64,000 nucleotides of DNA, taken from Larkinella knui. GTDB lineage: Bacteria > Bacteroidota > Bacteroidia > Cytophagales > Spirosomataceae. Made by a program: the position numbers and the translations under genes. Position 1 is the stretch's first letter, and each line of letters starts with the position of its first letter. The stretch lies in NCBI RefSeq assembly GCF_003858645.1, contig NZ_RQJP01000002.1, positions 868,001-932,000 on the forward strand. Direction: 5' to 3'. The notes beneath the pieces are model-generated. The model saw only the letters and a program-made list of their open reading frames with translations, did not search any database and was not told where the DNA came from. Shown here in pieces: positions 35,564 to 44,396 of this stretch.

Positions 35564-36527
35564 GCCGTTGTTTAATTTTCAAACGAGGTTGAAAATTAGG
35601 TCATTTCTCCGCGAAAATCAAACGCGGACGGTTTTTCAGGCGGCTGTAGTCATTAAAAAAGTGCTGTGTCGACGGCTGGTGGTGTGAAGTTTATGGTGAC
35701 CGCCCAAAAAACAGTTTACGCTCTGGTGTCCGGTTTGTAGGAATTCAATCGTCCTGCAAAAGAAATCGCGGTTCCGCCTTCAAAACCCACTGAAAATGAC
35801 GCTTCCAATTTTCTTCAACAAGGCCGTTTCAGACCGGCTCATTCCCAACGGAAACCCAGCCCAGTGGGGTAAAATGGATTAACAAGCATCCCGCCCTCCC
35901 TTTTCTGGTGAATTTCATCCTAAAGTCAGTCGTCAAGAAAGCCGTCACCGGTCCGGCATCTGGCATAGTGAAGTCGCAAACCGCCCGGATTTTCTTATCA
36001 ATTTTGTAGTTGAACGAAACCGCCTGAGTGCTTCCCGCTCAAAAACGCAGCATCTGGGTGAGAGCCACTTTGGCAATCGGGGATCTACTTCCTTCGAAAA
36101 GCGGAGTGGCTTATAGTGTTTAGAAGCATTTGGATGATCATTTGGGGCATTCTGGGGTGTGATTCGTCCCTGCAATTCTGCCAGATGCTGGTCGATTTGC
36201 TTAATAGTAGGCCGTTTTGGCTAAGATTTCACCAAAGTCAGTTGACCAGTAACCAGCATCACAATCTAAAAAATAAATTGGTTTGTTGGCCCTGGAATTC
36301 TCCCTGAAACCTTAAATCCGTCCAGGCTCTAAAACCTGAAATTTTCAGGTCGCTCTTCTATTGATTAGTGCCGGATGGCGTCAAATTGGGCAACATCATA
36401 AGGCTTGGCATTGAGTTAAAATAAGGTTTTAAAAGCCTGTGAGTCATAACGAATATTTCTATCTATATATAGGCAATTACCTTTAAATTGAATTATACTT
36501 GCATATTAGTAAACAAACAAGTGAATT
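35564..36527. other. 964-bp gene-poor stretch at the left edge of the accessory island
   Basis: No convincing gene is seen. A minus-strand frame at 35945-36175 (LPKWLSPRCCVFEREALRRFRS) opens upstream to about 36215 (PTIKQIDQHLAELQ) before a stop. It looks like a decayed fragment, possibly of a mobile gene, but I cannot place it. AGTTTACGCTCTGGTG at 35713-35728 matches a motif found upstream of the 46.7 and 47.2 kb genes. The last 100 bp turn AT-rich and carry a possible -7 box (TATACTTG, about 36494-36501) for the methylase gene. Confidence 0.5.
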
Positions 36528-37346
36528 TTGAAGCCAATAAAACCTTTTTTGAAGTGGCCTGGTGGCAAAAGATGGTTCGTTGAGAAGCATTCGACTTTGT
36601 TACCTACAAACTTCAATACCTATATTGAGCCTTTTTTAGGAAGCGGCTCTGTTTTCTTTTTTTTACAACCTATTAGAGCAATCCTAAGTGATGTTAACAA
36701 GGATCTAATTGACACATTTAAAGGAGTGAAAGATAGCTACGATGATGTTTTAAGAAAGTTACAGCACTATCAAACAGAGCATTCAGAAGAGTTTTATTAT
36801 AATACGCGCGCTGAACTTTTAACTAATACAATTGACGTCGCAGCCCGATTCATATACCTAAATCGAACCTGTTTTAACGGTATATACAGAGTAAATAATA
36901 ATGGAGTTTTTAATGTACCGAAAGGCACAAGTGATTCTGTTTTCAGAAAAGAAGATGATTTTAAAAGTTGGTCAAGATTACTTTCTACAGCTAGATTAGA
37001 AGTATGCGATTTTGAAATCACTATTGATAAGGCAATGGCAGAAGATCTGATTTTTGCCGACCCTCCCTATACAGTCAGGCATAACCTGAACGGTTTCAGA
37101 GAATATAATGAGAAGTTATTTTCTTGGGATGATCAGGTTCGCCTGTCAGAAGCTCTTATACGGGCGCGAGATAGGGGAGCGCATATAGTATCGACAAATG
37201 CAAATCATCAATCAGTACGTGAGTTATATGAAAACAGAGGATTTACACTACTCACTACTTCACGATTTAGCTCTATTTCTGCAAATCCAACGAATCGACG
37301 CCAATTCGATGAGCTTGTCATTTTAAGCAGTGAATCTTTTTTGTAA
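36528..37346 (+). CDS. Dam-family DNA N6-adenine methyltransferase
   Basis: The 272-residue enzyme matches the class-alpha D12/Dam family. The SAM-binding motif FLKWPGGK is at residues 7-14, followed by YIEPFLGSGSVFF, AILSDVNKDLI, the NRTCFNGIYRVN segment and the catalytic DPPY at 178-181. It should methylate adenine in a short DNA site. The start is a TTG at 36528; no in-frame ATG or GTG lies at a suitable place and the SAM motif must be included. AT-rich codon use differs from the flanking chromosome. It leads an operon with HerA (20-bp gap) and NurA, so it may act as the self-marking enzyme of a defence system. Confidence 0.93.
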   Translation: MKPIKPFLKWPGGKRWFVEKHSTLLPTNFNTYIEPFLGSGSVFFFLQPIRAILSDVNKDLIDTFKGVKDSYDDVLRKLQHYQTEHSEEFYYNTRAELLTNTIDVAARFIYLNRTCFNGIYRVNNNGVFNVPKGTSDSVFRKEDDFKSWSRLLSTARLEVCDFEITIDKAMAEDLIFADPPYTVRHNLNGFREYNEKLFSWDDQVRLSEALIRARDRGAHIVSTNANHQSVRELYENRGFTLLTTSRFSSISANPTNRRQFDELVILSSESFL

Positions 37347-37366
37347 TACAATAAATCAATCCCACC

Positions 37367-39376
37367 ATGTCTGACGAAATTTCACTAGACGATTTTCTAG
37401 GTAATGCTGCTAATCAAAACAATCCAATTAATGTTTTAAAGACGTTTTTAGAAAAGGAAAACAGCTATGAGAAAGCTAAGCAAGTAGATAAGATGCGTTT
37501 TGTAGGCTACGTATTAGAACTTGGCTATGAAACTGCAAAAATTATAACATCTGACCCTTATAAATTAGCGGTTGGCGGTATTCCGCGTGGCTCATTTCTT
37601 TTGATGACGCCAAATAATATTGCGAAAGTAACACCTCACTTCACACTGTTAAGGGTCAATGGCGTTTCACCGACTCCTCTGAGTAGTCAAGTGCAACAAA
37701 CTTATTTTGAACTTCATAAAAAGTCTATGCCTGAATTGGACGTTTGGACTCAAAGTGAATTGCAATGGGGTGCTCTCGACTGCGACGTTCTTGGAATGTT
37801 CTATGCCAGCCCAAGTAACGTTGATCGGTTAGCTTATTCAGGTGATGTAAACAATGTTGTTAGTGCTCATAGGTACAAAGTATATGCCCCCGACGACGCG
37901 TTGTTAGAGTTGATAGTAAACGGTACAGTTAAACTGGAACATCAGTTCGATTTGGGAGTACTGCGTACAATGGAATGTCAACTTCCCTTTTCATCTGGAA
38001 ATAAGCACCCGGACACGCCCGTGAAAATTTCTATGCAAGATTTCAAAGGTTGCAGAACGGCAATGTTTGGAAAAACTCGCCTTGGAAAATCCAACGTGGT
38101 CAAGCTTATAGCCCAAGGAATGCTTGAAGCCACTTCGGAGGACAATTCAGTCGGGCAAATTATATTTGACATTAATGGTGAATATGCGAATGACAATCCC
38201 CAGAACAAATCTATAAGAGGAGCTTATGAATCACGCTGTCAAGTATATGCTCTAACACAAAGAAGCAGCACGCCTTCTAAACCTCTAAGACTTAATCTTT
38301 ATGAACAACCGGAATCAGGTATAGGAGTACTTGCCGCTATGCTTGAGCAAGACAATAAGACTTCCAACTATATAAGAAGTTTTAGCAGTATTAGTTTACC
38401 TACTATCGAATCAATTGCAGATTTACCTGATGACGAAAAAAATCGACCTATTAGGAAAATACAAATGTATTGGGCTGTCTTGCATAAAGCAGGTTTTCCT
38501 GCTAATATGAATCGATTAAGAAGTAAGGGGCTAACTTCTGCCAATGCAAAACACTTTGACCCACATTTCAATGATCCGTTGCGAACAGCTGCTTATCAAG
38601 CGGTTGATAATACCACCCCGCCAAATCATCCAAATAATTTAAATGAAATGGTTAGGGAATTTGAGGTGATGGCTCAATTTAGACGAGAGAATCCAAGAAA
38701 CAGGAACTTAACGTCCAGTTCAGGGAATCCAATGTTTGACCCGAGCGATATTGCCGTTTTAGATTTTCTGTTTCCCTCTTCAGGCGGGTCTTCAGGGCCA
38801 TCATTGTTACGTAATTATCTAAGATTTCATGCTTCAGATGCAGACGATTTTTTGAATGATATTATTCTGTCGGTTAACAATGGCATTACGGTGATCTTAG
38901 ACTTAGGGAATGCAACTGACGCATTAAGAAGGTACTTTGCGGATATGATCTCAAGAAAAGTTTTTGCTGTCCAAGAAGAGAAGTTCGTAAATGACGATCT
39001 GGGTAACCACTTCGTTCAATTATATTTTGAGGAGGCCCACAATCTATTTCCGCCGAATGACAATGATTTAACAGGAGTTTATGCTCGATTTGCTAAAGAA
39101 GGTGCTAAATTCCACATTGGGATGGTGTATTCAACCCAATCTCCATCAACTATTAATCGTGAGTTGTTGGCCCAAACCGAAAATTTCTTCGTTGGACACA
39201 TCTCCTCACAAGATGAAGTTCGTGCGCTGTCGAGGGTTCAAGTAGCTTTCGCTGGCACAGAACAAGATATAATGCGAGCAAAAACTCCGGGCTATATCCG
39301 TATGCTCACGATGTCAAATCGATTCGTCATACCCGTACAAGCTAAGTTATTTGACGCTGACTCATCAAATAGATAA
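37367..39376 (+). CDS. herA: HerA-like hexameric DNA translocase ATPase
   Basis: The 669-residue protein has an N-terminal HAS-barrel-like region (about 25-165). The FtsK/HerA RecA-like core follows with Walker A GKTRLGKS at 235-242 and Walker B QLYFEEAHNLFPP with E555/E556. Downstream come YSTQSPSTINRELLAQTENFFVGHIS (sensor/arginine region) and a C-terminal FVIPVQAKLF. HerA rings pump DNA and work with NurA nuclease. It is AT-rich, 20 bp after the methylase gene and 3 bp before nurA. HerA proteins with nuclease partners also occur in known antiphage systems (SIR2-HerA, DUF4297-HerA). Confidence 0.92.
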   Translation: MSDEISLDDFLGNAANQNNPINVLKTFLEKENSYEKAKQVDKMRFVGYVLELGYETAKIITSDPYKLAVGGIPRGSFLLMTPNNIAKVTPHFTLLRVNGVSPTPLSSQVQQTYFELHKKSMPELDVWTQSELQWGALDCDVLGMFYASPSNVDRLAYSGDVNNVVSAHRYKVYAPDDALLELIVNGTVKLEHQFDLGVLRTMECQLPFSSGNKHPDTPVKISMQDFKGCRTAMFGKTRLGKSNVVKLIAQGMLEATSEDNSVGQIIFDINGEYANDNPQNKSIRGAYESRCQVYALTQRSSTPSKPLRLNLYEQPESGIGVLAAMLEQDNKTSNYIRSFSSISLPTIESIADLPDDEKNRPIRKIQMYWAVLHKAGFPANMNRLRSKGLTSANAKHFDPHFNDPLRTAAYQAVDNTTPPNHPNNLNEMVREFEVMAQFRRENPRNRNLTSSSGNPMFDPSDIAVLDFLFPSSGGSSGPSLLRNYLRFHASDADDFLNDIILSVNNGITVILDLGNATDALRRYFADMISRKVFAVQEEKFVNDDLGNHFVQLYFEEAHNLFPPNDNDLTGVYARFAKEGAKFHIGMVYSTQSPSTINRELLAQTENFFVGHISSQDEVRALSRVQVAFAGTEQDIMRAKTPGYIRMLTMSNRFVIPVQAKLFDADSSNR

Positions 39377-39379
39377 TTC

Positions 39380-40708
39380 ATGCCATACCAAGGAGGGTCA
39401 AGATTACCCACAGAAACAGCGTCAAAACTTGGGCATTTGAAAGTGATTCAAAGCGATTGGGTTAAATCGCTCATTGAGGACTTTGAATATAACGATTCCG
39501 ACCCTAAAGATGAAAGTAACACCGTTTGGACGGAGTTTGACGTAACATCAGCCATTCCATTACCAAGAATCTTTGCCGTAGATGGCTCTTGGGTTCCAGT
39601 CTCATCAGATAATTACCCTAAAAAAGAGGTGGCATTTGTCAAAACAGCCCTCATGTGTATTGACAAAACAAAACTTGATAAGATTGACCACGAAAATCCA
39701 CATCCACTTCTATTACAAGACGTCTTGAATGGAAGTGCATTATTTCATACAACTGTATTTCCGCTAAAAAACGTCAAAACCCCATTAGGAAATAATTATA
39801 CTGCTGTTAGGCATATCATTCGAGATTCAATTAAAGTTGATCAGGATGGCGCTTATTATGAGACGTTGAAGTGGCTTACCTATAGTAAATGGGGGACAGG
39901 CAAACCAAAATCACCAGCGTTTGAATGCCCTCACTGTAGCCAGGTTATTCCGGGGTTACCTTATGATGCAGATGAGGCTCTGTGTGCTTCATGTAAAGAG
40001 TCTGTTTTTCTAACAGACATGATCGGCTTTCATTTGGATATGGAAGATGAGAGCGCATCAACCACCGTTCCCAATACCTATATGTTAATAATGGAAACGT
40101 TGATGTTGCTCACAGCAGTTAGGATATTTTGGAATAAACAAGACAAAAGATTAGTTAGTAGTTGTCTTTTTATAAAAGATGGGCCTCTCAGCCTAAATAG
40201 CCAATATTCCAAACTTGTACCTGCGCTCAGAGATTTCTTCGAACATGCAAAAAACGTTGGTCGTCCTGTTCATCTAATCGGACAAGAAAAGACAGGTGCT
40301 TTTGCAGATCACTTAGCATCAATAGCTAGGTTTGCTTCCCCTCAACATCAAGATGATCCTATGACTTATTCTGTATTAAGTCATAAATATGTTAGGAAGG
40401 AGGTATACAGGCAACCGGATTTAGCAAATCCATATGGCTCTCGCACAAATTGGGGGGAAAAACTATATGTAAAGCTCGAGCCATCTTGGTATGCAGTTCT
40501 AAATATCCCCCCAGGTCTTTACAATGACAACACCAATTTCCCAACCTCTAATGATCTAATTGGTCTAAGTAGGATATTAGCTACTTTGCCGAGTTTGATA
40601 AGTCGAAAGTACGAAGGGGCATTATACCCAATAGAACTTGCTAACGGGATAGCTTCAATGTCAAGCTATCCTTCGGCGAAGGTTTTGCAGTTATTTGCAA
40701 AGCTATAA
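39380..40708 (+). CDS. nurA: NurA-domain nuclease with zinc-ribbon insertion
   Basis: The 442-residue protein carries the NurA hallmarks. The first acidic motif is in RIFAVDGSWVPVSS (about 63-76). A late KDGPLSLNSQYSKL (about 270) and a C-terminal HLASIARFASPQHQD to YDNTNFPTS region follow. A four-cysteine zinc ribbon (C183, C186, C202, C205) lies between the two halves; archaeal NurA proteins as I know them are smaller and lack it. NurA is a 5'-3' nuclease that acts with HerA. Three bases separate it from herA, so the pair is surely co-transcribed. Confidence 0.85.
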   Translation: MPYQGGSRLPTETASKLGHLKVIQSDWVKSLIEDFEYNDSDPKDESNTVWTEFDVTSAIPLPRIFAVDGSWVPVSSDNYPKKEVAFVKTALMCIDKTKLDKIDHENPHPLLLQDVLNGSALFHTTVFPLKNVKTPLGNNYTAVRHIIRDSIKVDQDGAYYETLKWLTYSKWGTGKPKSPAFECPHCSQVIPGLPYDADEALCASCKESVFLTDMIGFHLDMEDESASTTVPNTYMLIMETLMLLTAVRIFWNKQDKRLVSSCLFIKDGPLSLNSQYSKLVPALRDFFEHAKNVGRPVHLIGQEKTGAFADHLASIARFASPQHQDDPMTYSVLSHKYVRKEVYRQPDLANPYGSRTNWGEKLYVKLEPSWYAVLNIPPGLYNDNTNFPTSNDLIGLSRILATLPSLISRKYEGALYPIELANGIASMSSYPSAKVLQLFAKL

Positions 40709-40726
40709 TCACCACCTATTTCATCC

Positions 40727-41542
40727 TTGAAAATCCTCGAAGCCATCTCCTACCTCGGCCCAATCCGCTCCGGCGGCTCCACAAAGCCGTGGCTAGTACA
40801 GGTGAACGATCAGGGTAAGATTACACCCTATGTAGTCAAACTGTTCACTGAAAAGCAAACGCAGCAATTGCATCCGGTGGCAAAGGAAGCATTCGGCAAT
40901 GTATTGGCTCAGGAATTTGACTTAAATGTACCTGAATTTGCTCTGGTTAAATTTGGCGATGCATTTATACATGACCTCCCCGAACGAGAGGCATTACGGC
41001 TAAACGAAATTCCGGACGGGTTGAAGTTTGGAAGTGTGGAAATACCTAATGCTCCAATCGTTGATGTCAGACAGCAAAGATCCTTGTTGAAAAGCTACCA
41101 GATAGGTAGTATCTTTGCATTCGATAATCTGATCTGGAACCTTGATCGGGGCGGAGCCCGCAACAAGCCCAATCTGTTGATTGATGATGATACGCTAATT
41201 TTGATAGACCATGAACAGATTTTTCCATTTGCCAATGATACGCTATCATCAGATGACTATGTAATGCCTTCGTTCGAACGAAGTGCATGGTTCTACCCTT
41301 ATTATAATCATCTGTTCTACCCTTTGCTCGAACGGATGCCTGCTGCCGACAAGGCAGGTGCTTTCGAAACCTTTCAATATTTTTTGGAAAATCTGTCGCT
41401 CAACGCTTTGGATGCCGCTGCCTCAGATTTAACCTACGCGGGGATTGAAATCGGGAATTACGCTGTTATTCGGGAACACCTCTCACAAACCAAAGCCCGT
41501 GCCGGAGCATTTTGTAAATTTTTAACGACCTTGATCGCGTGA
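40727..41542 (+). CDS. HipA-like kinase-fold protein (HipA_2 type)
   Basis: The 271-residue protein resembles the compact HipA-like kinase family. It starts ILEAISYLGPIRSGGSTKPWLVQVND, has the lysine strand YVVKLFTEK, and a catalytic-type segment FAFDNLIWNLDRGGARNKPNLLIDDDTLILIDHEQIF (Asn/Asp pairs matching HxDxxxxN and DxD kinase loops). The start is TTG 40727, 18 bp after nurA. Its stop overlaps the GTG start of the next gene (GTGA), so the two are translationally coupled. It is less AT-rich than nurA and may be a separate module. Role: protein kinase or nucleotidyl transferase, target unknown. Confidence 0.8.
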   Translation: MKILEAISYLGPIRSGGSTKPWLVQVNDQGKITPYVVKLFTEKQTQQLHPVAKEAFGNVLAQEFDLNVPEFALVKFGDAFIHDLPEREALRLNEIPDGLKFGSVEIPNAPIVDVRQQRSLLKSYQIGSIFAFDNLIWNLDRGGARNKPNLLIDDDTLILIDHEQIFPFANDTLSSDDYVMPSFERSAWFYPYYNHLFYPLLERMPAADKAGAFETFQYFLENLSLNALDAAASDLTYAGIEIGNYAVIREHLSQTKARAGAFCKFLTTLIA

Positions 41543-42393
41543 ATTCCGTCTTCTACTATAGCATCCTGCAATACCGGTACGCCCAATCGCTGGGTGAGGT
41601 GTTGAACGTTGGGGTATTGCTCCTGTTCCCTGAGCAACGACAGGCGGTTTTTATCCATCCCGAACGCCTAGGTCGCATCAGAAAACTGTATCCTAAGTTT
41701 GCTGAGAAAACGATCCGGTCTTACTTCAAGGGCATTGCAGCCCGGACGAGTCAATTATCCAAACAGCCGGAAATCTTTGCCAACTATGAGGAACATCCTC
41801 GTCAACTCATTGATAACGAAATCCTGATTCGTGACAGCAGTGCCCTGCAATTTGGCGAGTTAAAAACCGCCGTCCTCTACACCGACGATTTGTCCGCCAT
41901 CAGCAATCAATTTTATAAATTATACCTTTCGTTTTATGATGAGGACGGATACCGTACCCACCATGATGAGAGTTATTTATTGAAAGAATACCAAAAACGG
42001 CTTCGGCGACGCTTGAATAGTTCTCTGTTGCGTGACGCCTTTACCAATCCGCTCACGATCAAACCCGAAGGTTCGAGCTTTACGTATAAGTTTCCCTTTG
42101 CCTGGCAGAACGGCACGTATAATTTAGTAAAACCGGTTAGTTTCGACCTGAAGTTAGAATCATCCATCCACGAAAAAGCCACCCTAAACTTCGGTCAATT
42201 TACGCTGTTGACGCCCTATGCCGATGCCCACAACGCCCGTTTCGATGTGCTGGTGGCTCGTCCAAAAGACCGGGGATTATACAAACCGTACGACCAGGCG
42301 GTTCAACTCCTGACCGATTTGCCGCACGTCAAGATAGTTGAAGAAGAGCAGTTGGATAGTTATTCTGAAAAGACGGTGGAAGCCTTGAGATAA
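41539..42393 (+). CDS. DUF3037 family protein
   Basis: The 284-residue protein begins FYYSILQYRYAQSLGEVLNVGVLLLFPE, the typical opening of DUF3037. RLGRIRKLYPKFAEKTIRSYFKGI and a C-terminal beta-rich part follow (LVARPKDRGLYKPYDQAVQLL). No catalytic motif is evident. It starts with GTG overlapping the HipA-like stop by four bases. From memory, DUF3037 genes are often found beside HipA-like kinase genes, which suggests a two-protein system; the function is not established. Confidence 0.82.
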   Translation: MNSVFYYSILQYRYAQSLGEVLNVGVLLLFPEQRQAVFIHPERLGRIRKLYPKFAEKTIRSYFKGIAARTSQLSKQPEIFANYEEHPRQLIDNEILIRDSSALQFGELKTAVLYTDDLSAISNQFYKLYLSFYDEDGYRTHHDESYLLKEYQKRLRRRLNSSLLRDAFTNPLTIKPEGSSFTYKFPFAWQNGTYNLVKPVSFDLKLESSIHEKATLNFGQFTLLTPYADAHNARFDVLVARPKDRGLYKPYDQAVQLLTDLPHVKIVEEEQLDSYSEKTVEALR

Positions 42394-42554
42394 TCTAATT
42401 GAACCTGCTCTTTAACAGCACTTAGCCACTATTTCTCTTTCAGGTTGCCCACTCGTTAGTACAACAGACTCCTGTTACTTCTGTCCAACTAACTGCCAAT
42501 TAACAATTGCATAACTGCCAAAAAACAGCTACTTTTACTAAAAGCAGCGAACCT

Positions 42555-43019
42555 ATGGCTATAGCAACTCATCCTACTTCTTCCTCAGCTCGTCGCCGTT
42601 CGGTAACCCCGGCAGGAAAAGCACCCTTGTATCAACCGCAACAAGCATCAGGCTTTACGATCATCGAGCAGGCTCAACAGGGGGTCCCGACACAACAGGT
42701 CGATCAACTGGCTCAGTTGCTGAATCTCTCGCTGAAAGAACTGGCCGGTATTCTGCAAATTGCCGAACGCACCCTGCATCGTTTCCGCCGTGATGGACGG
42801 CTGGATGCTCAGGCTTCCGAACGGTTGTTGTTATTGGAAAACCTGGCGGCTCATGGCCTGCTGGTCTTCGACGACCGGGCCGATGCCCTGGCCGACTGGC
42901 TACGCTACCCCTTGCGCGAATTAAAAGGGCAGGCCCCCATACAGTTATTGACCACCATCAGTGGTTTTGGTTTGGTGGATGACGTCCTAACCCGGATTGA
43001 ATACGGCGTATACGCCTAA
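42555..43019 (+). CDS. Xre/MbcA/ParS-type antitoxin (partner of RES toxin)
   Basis: The 154-residue protein has a basic disordered N-terminus, an Xre-like helix-turn-helix region (about 60-100, LAQLLNLSLKELAGILQIAERTLHRFRRDG) and a C-terminal DUF2384 toxin-binding domain. That domain shows LADWLRYPLRELKGQAPIQLLTTISGFGLVDDVLTRIEYGVYA. It should bind and inhibit the RES toxin encoded 14 bp downstream and autoregulate the operon. ATG 42555 is preferred over TTG 42507. Confidence 0.92.
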   Translation: MAIATHPTSSSARRRSVTPAGKAPLYQPQQASGFTIIEQAQQGVPTQQVDQLAQLLNLSLKELAGILQIAERTLHRFRRDGRLDAQASERLLLLENLAAHGLLVFDDRADALADWLRYPLRELKGQAPIQLLTTISGFGLVDDVLTRIEYGVYA

Positions 43020-43033
43020 GAAACAGGTAGTTT

Positions 43034-43492
43034 ATGCTGGTTTATCGAATTTATAAAAGTACTTACTTTACCGATCCTCTATCTGCCGAAGGAGCCCGCC
43101 GGGCCGGTGGACGCTGGAACCCCAAGGGCTATCCAATTTTATACACCTCGGCTACACCAGAATTGGCCCTGCTGGAAATCGTAGCCCACCTGAATCCGGT
43201 ATTTATCCCCGACTTTCATTTGCTGGTACTGGATATACCGGATACCTACCAAACGGTCACACTCGCCGATTTACCCCGCGACTGGCAAAATGATACGCAT
43301 TACGAGACCTTGCAAACCCATTTATCAAACTGGCTAACGCAACCCGATGTCCTGACGGTATCGGTTCCATCGGCCATCGTAAGCCGGTCCCGTAATTATT
43401 TATTGCATACGCTTCATCCCGGGTTTCGAAAAGATGCAAAAGTGGTTGAGAATGCTCCTTTTCCGATAGATAGCCGCTTGCTGAAGCAATAG
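43034..43492 (+). CDS. RES-domain toxin (NAD+-degrading)
   Basis: The 152-residue protein shows the RES family residues: R27 in GGRWNPKG, Y37 in ILYTSA, E48 in LLEIVAH and S113 in VPSAIVSRSRNYLLHTLHP. Known RES toxins deplete NAD+ and stop growth until the Xre antitoxin returns. All key residues appear intact, so the module is probably active. It is preceded directly by its antitoxin gene. Confidence 0.93.
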   Translation: MLVYRIYKSTYFTDPLSAEGARRAGGRWNPKGYPILYTSATPELALLEIVAHLNPVFIPDFHLLVLDIPDTYQTVTLADLPRDWQNDTHYETLQTHLSNWLTQPDVLTVSVPSAIVSRSRNYLLHTLHPGFRKDAKVVENAPFPIDSRLLKQ

Positions 43493-43688
43493 AATTTATA
43501 TTTCTTCAATACAACTCTATAAGTCAGAAGATTAGTTAGAAAATTCGTACAAAAAATTAGAACAACAGAAAAAGATTCCGTTATGATAGGTTTATTTTGA
43601 ACCAAGCGCTACTAAAAGATGCCTCGAGTTGTCTTTAATTGACTTTTTAAGAGATAAAATAGCTAATTAGAAATCAATTTTATAGCAT

Positions 43689-44366
43689 ATGAAAAAGCCT
43701 GGATATCTATACATTGCTGCAAATCCAAGTCTAAAATACGATCTACTGAAGATAGGTATAAGTGAGTATAATCCTGAGAAGCGGCTGGAAGAATTGAGTC
43801 GATCAACGAGTATTCCTGATAAATTCAGATTAGTAATGGCCTATCAAGTAGAGGATATTTTAAAAGCGGAAAGTCGAATTCATTTGTTGCTCCATGAGCA
43901 TCGGTACTGTGCAGGGAAGGAATACTTTCAGGTCAAAGAACACATAGCAATTGCTGTTGCAAAGCGTGTTGTATCTTTACTGGATCACACACCATTACCT
44001 GAAATGCACATTCATAATGATTTTGGATTTCATCAATTTAATAAAAAGTTAGGCGTCAGTTTCCACCGACTTTTTCTTTTAACAATGGCGTACAGTCATA
44101 CTAATTCTATTTTTGACAAAATGCAAGGGTTTTCTCCCGACATCGTTGATGGTTTTTTGGGAGTTGATGCTGTAACACAACTGCTCTTCGTACAGGCACA
44201 AAGGGTTAGAAATTCGATGAAAGAGTTTACCTATTTTGCGAAAGACTTAACCGTAAGCCTTAACAAAAGTGAACCCACCAAAGTCTACAATGATATCCGT
44301 TACAGGCGAGGTGAATTATGTTGGTTATTCAATGCTCCACTAAAAGAGCAGTTTATTAGTTGGTAA
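43689..44366 (+). CDS. GIY-YIG-type (T5orf172/MUG113) domain protein
   Basis: The 225-residue protein starts KPGYLYIAANPSLKYDLLKIGISEYNPEKRLEELSRST. This is the T5orf172/MUG113 version of the GIY-YIG nuclease core, with the conserved Arg (KRLEEL) and a following Glu-His (AESRIHLLLHEHRY) and EYFQV. The C-terminal half (about 110-225) matches nothing I know. It is AT-rich like the methylase operon and has a TATTTTG box at 43593-43599. It may be an island nuclease or a homing-type protein. Confidence 0.75.
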   Translation: MKKPGYLYIAANPSLKYDLLKIGISEYNPEKRLEELSRSTSIPDKFRLVMAYQVEDILKAESRIHLLLHEHRYCAGKEYFQVKEHIAIAVAKRVVSLLDHTPLPEMHIHNDFGFHQFNKKLGVSFHRLFLLTMAYSHTNSIFDKMQGFSPDIVDGFLGVDAVTQLLFVQAQRVRNSMKEFTYFAKDLTVSLNKSEPTKVYNDIRYRRGELCWLFNAPLKEQFISW

Positions 44367-44396
44367 TAAACTGCTCTATAACAACATCACCGCCCC

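Noticed and set aside
35945-36175. 76-codon minus-strand frame at the island edge
   Set aside because: TTG start, broken upstream and no clear homology; treated as a possible remnant, not a gene.
39380-40708. Reading the HerA-NurA pair as a normal archaeal-type repair system
   Set aside because: Mre11/Rad50 genes are absent, the genes are AT-rich relative to the genome and are joined to a methylase, which fits acquisition better than core repair.
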